A stretch of 64,000 nucleotides of DNA from the NCBI GenBank assembly GCA_963755085.1, contig CAVWIN010000022.1, forward strand, positions 62,001-126,000, in the 5' to 3' direction. The stretch comes from JACVRM01 sp963755085. GTDB taxonomy: Bacteria > Actinomycetota > Thermoleophilia > Gaiellales > Gaiellaceae. A program made the position numbers and the translations under genes. Of the stretch, positions 60,478-64,000 are shown in pieces. Within the stretch, counting starts at the first letter, position 1, and each line of letters starts with the position of its first letter. The notes below the pieces were generated by a model. It saw only the letters and a program-made list of their open reading frames with translations. It ran no database searches and had not been told where the DNA came from.

Positions 60478-60618
60478 TTAGCTCGGCGCCTCGGCCGTCT
60501 TCTTCTTGTCGCGCTGGGTCGGGCTGATCCTGATCACGAGGTACGTGACGCCTGCCGCCAGCGCGATCACGCCGACGACGAAGAGCGCGAGCCCGATCAG
60601 TCCAAGGAACGTCCCCAC
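60478..60618 (-). CDS. Very small single-helix membrane protein
   Basis: A 46-residue frame from GTG 60618 to TAA 60478: VGTFLGLIGLALFVVGVIAL continues as a single membrane helix (about residues 2-29) and ends in a charged tail RISPTQRDKKKTAEAPS. TACTCT lies 9 nt upstream of the GTG, part of the symmetric heptamer shared with deoB. Hydrophobic-then-basic layout and the promoter support a real gene; function unknown. Confidence 0.55.
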   Translation of the reverse strand: MGTFLGLIGLALFVVGVIALAAGVTYLVIRISPTQRDKKKTAEAPS

Positions 60619-60626
60619 TGCCGGTT

Positions 60627-60633
60627 TAGAGTA
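60627..60633. promoter_or_regulatory. Symmetric -10 heptamer TAGAGTA between deoB and the small membrane gene
   Basis: TAGAGT on plus ends 6 nt before the deoB ATG (60639); TACTCT on minus ends 9 nt before the minus-strand GTG (60618). Same heptamer and geometry as at 9049-9055. Confidence 0.5.
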
Positions 60634-60638
60634 GCGCC

Positions 60639-61809
60639 ATGCCGCGCGCGTGCGTCATCGTGCTCGATGCGGTCGGCGCCGGCGAGCTGCCTGACGCGGC
60701 CGACTACGGGGACGAGGGTTCCGACACCCTCGGCAATGTCGCGCGCGCCGTTGGCGGCCTCGACCTGCCCAACATGGAGGCGCTCGGGCTCGGCAACGTC
60801 GAGCCGCTCGAGGGCTGCCCGCCGCAGCCGGGCGCGCCCGCGATCGCCGGCCGGCTGCTCGAGCGCTCGAAGGGGAAGGACACGACGAGCGGCCACTGGG
60901 AGCTGATGGGCATCGTCACGCCGACGGCGATGCCGACCTACCCGCACGGGTTCCCGCACGACGTGCTCGACCCGTTCTCGCATCGCACCGGGCGCGGTGT
61001 GCTCGGCAACGTGCCCGCCTCGGGGACGGAGATCATCCAGGAGCTCGGCGAGGAGCAGCAGCGGACGGGCAAGTGGATCGTCTACACGTCCGCGGACTCG
61101 GTCTTCCAGATCGCCGCGCACGAGGAGACGATCCCGCTCGAGGAGCTCTACGAGGGCTGTCGCATCGCCCGCGAGATCCTCACCGGCCCGCACGCGGTCG
61201 GCCGCGTGATCGCCCGCCCGTTCACCGGGACGCCGGGCCACTACGAGCGGACGCCGAACCGCCACGACTTCTCGCTCGTGCCCCGCCGCCCGAACTACCT
61301 CTCGCTGATCCGCGACGCCGGGCAACACGGTCTACGGCGTCGGCAAGATCTCCGACATCTTCGCGGGCCAGGACATCGACGAGTCGAACCCGACGAAGTC
61401 GAACGCCGAGGGCACGACCGTCACCGAGCGCCTGCTCCGCGAGGCGGGCGACGGGAGCTTCATCTTCGTCAACCTCGTCGAGACCGACCAGCTCTGGGGG
61501 CACCGCAACGACCCCGTCAACTTCCACCGCTGCCTTCAGGACTTCGACTACCGGCTGCCCGACCTCCTCGACGCGCTCCAGCCCGGCGACCTGCTGATCA
61601 TCACGTCCGACCACGGCTGCGATCCGACGACGCCGTCGACCGACCATTCGCGCGAGCACGCGATGCTGCTCGCCTACGCCGACGGGAAGAACGCGTCCGG
61701 ACGCATCCACGAGGGCGAGTTCGCGGACGTCGGCGCCACCGTCAACCGTTGGCTCGGCGGCAAGGCGCCGTCCCGGCGGATTCCCGGCACCCCGATCATC
61801 GAGCCCTAG
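60639..61809 (+). CDS. deoB: Phosphopentomutase, interrupted by a single-base (+1) frameshift
   Basis: Converts (deoxy)ribose 1-phosphate to 5-phosphate; about 389 residues. Frame 1 (ATG 60639): RACVIVLDAVGAGELPDAADYGDEGSDTLGN (metal Asp), GKDTTSGHWELMG (catalytic Thr) and TPNRHDFSL-like RTPNRHDFSLVP. Frame 2 from about 61321: NTVYGVGKISDIFAGQDIDE, NLVETDQLWGHRND, ITSDHGCDPTTPSTDHSREHAMLL. The join at 61315-61325 reads GCCGGGCAACACG; dropping one G gives GCC GGC AAC ACG (AGNT). All metal ligands are present. Acts with the downstream nucleoside phosphorylase in nucleoside salvage. Confidence 0.9.
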
Positions 61810-61811
61810 CC

Positions 61812-62147
61812 GTGGCGACCGTCCGCTACCTCGTCGACGACCTGGCCGCCGCCGTGGACTGGTACGTCGAGCGCCTCGGCTTCTCCGAGGGCGAGAACTT
61901 CGGCCCGGTGACGATCGTCCGGCGCGAAGGCCTCGATCTCTGGCTCAGCGGGCCGGGCAGCTCGGCGGTGAAGCAGCCGGGCGCAGCGCCGGGCGGCTCG
62001 AGCCGCCTCGTGCTCCAGGTCGACGACCTCGACGCCGCCGCGAGCGGGCTGCAAGCGCGCGGGGAGATCGTCGGCGGGGGAGCGGGCCGCTGGCTCATCG
62101 TCGAAGACCCGTCCGGCAACCCCGTCGAACTCTTCGAGGCCCGGTGA
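61812..62147 (+). CDS. VOC/glyoxalase-like protein
   Basis: A 111-residue single VOC domain: TVRYLVDDLAAAVDWYVERLGF, LDLWLSGPGSSAVKQ, LVLQVDDLDAAASGLQARG and the terminal VEDPSGNPVELFEAR. GTG 61812 starts 3 bp after the deoB stop, and the end overlaps the first methyltransferase gene. Enzymatic role not assignable; proteins of this kind often carry the label glyoxalase on weak grounds. Confidence 0.75.
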   Translation: MATVRYLVDDLAAAVDWYVERLGFSEGENFGPVTIVRREGLDLWLSGPGSSAVKQPGAAPGGSSRLVLQVDDLDAAASGLQARGEIVGGGAGRWLIVEDPSGNPVELFEAR

Positions 62148-62770
62148 CCGCGCGAGCCACGGCTACGGCCCGCGCGCGCCGGCGCTGGTCCGCTGCGCTC
62201 GGCCCCGATCCCCGCGAGCATGCCTTGCTCGCGGTGGCCGAGCACCGCCCGCGCCGTGTGCTCGACATCGGCTCGGGGGACGGCGAGTTCGCGGAATGGT
62301 GCGCGCGCCGCCTCACCGTCGATGTGGTCGTCGTCGACCAATCCGCCTGGCTCGGCCAGACCGACGCGATGGGGCTGCCGCGCGAGGACGCTGGCTTCGA
62401 CGTCGTTGTCACCGGCGAGGTGCTACCGGCCGTCCAGGAGCTCGACGTGGTGCTCGCCGACCTCGCCCGCGTGCTGCGACCTGGCGGCCGCCTGGTAGCG
62501 CTCAGCGCGTCGGAGCGCTACCTCGAACCGCTGCTCGCACCCTGGCCGTTTCCCTTCTCGGCCGAGCAGGCCCCAGGGGTGCTCGACCGGCACTTCGCGA
62601 CGGTCGAGCGGCGCGACGTCGAGAGCGACGTCGCGTTCCCGACGCGCGCCGCCGTGCGCGGCTTCCTCGCGGAGATCGACGAGCCGGCGGCCGTCGACGT
62701 GGAGACGCTTCCCGAGCCGTTCCACGCCACCGTCCGTGGCGCGGTGCTCATCGCGGAGAAGAGCGCATGA
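62144..62770 (+). CDS. Class I methyltransferase, short paralogue
   Basis: A 208-residue SAM methyltransferase: RRVLDIGSGDGEFAEWCARR (motif I), VDVVVVDQSAWLGQTDAMGLP, FDVVVTGEVLPAV and VLRPGGRLVALSASERYLEPL, ending AVLIAEKSA. It parallels the next gene in order of motifs and in its C-terminus (ERRDV, ADRAAVRRY-like TRAAVRGFL), so the two are tandem paralogues; this copy has lost about 30 residues around the acceptor region. Overlaps its neighbours by 4 bp on both sides. Confidence 0.75.
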   Translation: MTARATATARARRRWSAALGPDPREHALLAVAEHRPRRVLDIGSGDGEFAEWCARRLTVDVVVVDQSAWLGQTDAMGLPREDAGFDVVVTGEVLPAVQELDVVLADLARVLRPGGRLVALSASERYLEPLLAPWPFPFSAEQAPGVLDRHFATVERRDVESDVAFPTRAAVRGFLAEIDEPAAVDVETLPEPFHATVRGAVLIAEKSA

Positions 62771-63485
62771 GCCTCGCCGACCCGGACATCGTCCGCCGCG
62801 AGTACGCGACGGAGGAGGGGCTCGCCGCCCGCGCGTCGGTCTACGGCGGCGTGGAGTTCGGCGAGCGCGATGCCCGCCGGATCGCGCTCGACGCGGTCGC
62901 AGAGATCGCGCCACGGCGTGTGCTGGAGGTCGGCTGCGGCCGGGGCGAGTTCGCCGAGCGTGTCGTCGCGGAGCTTCGGGCCGACGTGATCGCGATGGAC
63001 CAGTCGGAGCGGATGGTCGAGCTCACGCGCGCCCGCCGCATCGACGCCCGCGTCGGCGACGCGCAGGCGCTGCCGTTCACCGACGGCGGGTTCGACTGCG
63101 TCGTCGCCAACTGGATGCTGTACCACGTGCCCGACCTCGACCGGGCGCTCGCGGAGTTCGCCCGCGTGCTGCAGCCCCGCGGCCGCCTCGTCGCCGCGAC
63201 CAACAGCCTCGACCACCTCGCTGAGCTATGGCACCTCGTCGGCCGCGACCGCTGGATGGAGCCCGAGCGGTTCTTCGCCGAGACCGGCGAGGCGGCTCTG
63301 CGGCCGCACTTCGCGCGCGTCGAGCGGCGTGACGTCCAGGGGCAGGTGGTCTTCGCGGACCGGGCCGCCGTGCGGCGCTACATCGGCGCCTCGGTCGCGC
63401 ACAAGGATCGTGTCGACCAGGTGCCGGAGCTCGCCGAGCCGCTCGTCGCGCGCACGATGAACGCCGTCTTCGTGGCGGACAAAGC

Positions 63486-63489
<4 letters not shown>
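62767..63489 (+). CDS. Class I methyltransferase, full-length paralogue
   Basis: A 240-residue SAM methyltransferase: RRVLEVGCGRGEFAERVVAEL (motif I), VIAMDQSERMVELT, GDAQALPFTDGGFDCVVANWMLYHV and VLQPRGRLVAATNSLDHLAEL. This is the Methyltransf_11 layout. The terminal MNAVFVADKA parallels the preceding gene. It sits between deoB and a pyrimidine-nucleoside phosphorylase gene with 4-bp overlaps, so it is expressed with nucleoside catabolism; substrate unknown. Confidence 0.78.

Positions 63490-64000
<511 letters not shown>

Overview
The window is very GC-rich, with many GTG and TTG starts, 4-bp GTGA/TTGA/ATGA overlaps between neighbouring genes, and gene order typical of Actinobacteria: recN-steA-mctB-pyrG, aroC-aroK/aroB-aroQ-pepQ-efp and nusB-ispA-tlyA-nadK. 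Together with the hut genes and the alaS-ruvX-mltG-aroE run this suggests a deep-branching actinobacterium of the Thermoleophilia type (Gaiellales/Solirubrobacterales). That placement is inference from layout, not from a marker-gene tree. No rRNA, tRNA, phage, integrase or CRISPR array was seen.

Layout. 0-4 kb (minus): a heterodimeric ABC exporter and a truncated membrane protein. 4-9 kb: two tandem alpha/beta-hydrolase-cyclase fusions and a methyltransferase, convergent with a methyltransferase/VOC/uracil-DNA glycosylase operon. 9-15 kb: histidine catabolism (glutamate formimidoyltransferase, hutH, a small membrane protein, hutU, hutI). 16-20 kb: metallo-hydrolase, hisS, aspS. 19.7-22.1 kb: envelope-type genes (coiled coil, two acidic EP-rich membrane proteins, a DPBB protein). 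22.1-25.8 kb: a phosphatase remnant, a candidate structured RNA, mnmA, an anti-sigma/SigB-type sigma pair and a GNAT. 25.8-34.4 kb: alaS, ruvX, mltG, then the shikimate genes aroE, aroC, aroK-aroB, aroQ, and pepQ. 34.4-37.2 kb: a patch of palindromic repeats with gene remnants around efp. 37.2-49.9 kb: an unusual carboxyltransferase-like/AccB fusion with accC, nusB, a prenyl synthase, tlyA, nadK, recN, steA, mctB, a glycosyltransferase/MraY-like fusion and pyrG. 49.9-52.7 kb: M14 and M20 peptidases and DUF3866. 52.7-60.4 kb: an eroded accessory zone of broken secreted or thiol-disulfide genes around an intact glycosyltransferase, polysaccharide deacetylase and alanine dehydrogenase. 60.5-64 kb: nucleoside catabolism (deoB and the start of a pyrimidine-nucleoside phosphorylase gene) enclosing a VOC gene and two paralogous methyltransferases.

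Three window-wide patterns matter. First, many genes have a -10-like TAnnnT hexamer only 6-10 nt before the start codon and no Shine-Dalgarno, which points to widespread leaderless transcription. In two divergent pairs the same symmetric heptamer TAGAGTA serves both directions. Second, eight otherwise canonical genes (hutI, aspS, alaS, the glycosyltransferase fusion, pyrG, the M20 peptidase, the DUF3866 gene and deoB) each carry exactly one extra G or C. Because aspS, alaS and pyrG are essential, sequencing or assembly error is the likeliest cause, and these should be read as intact genes until checked. Third, intergenic palindromes recur in modular form (AACAGGGAC-GTCCCTGTT and GGTGCCTGGCAC cores), including one MITE-like element of about 140 bp.
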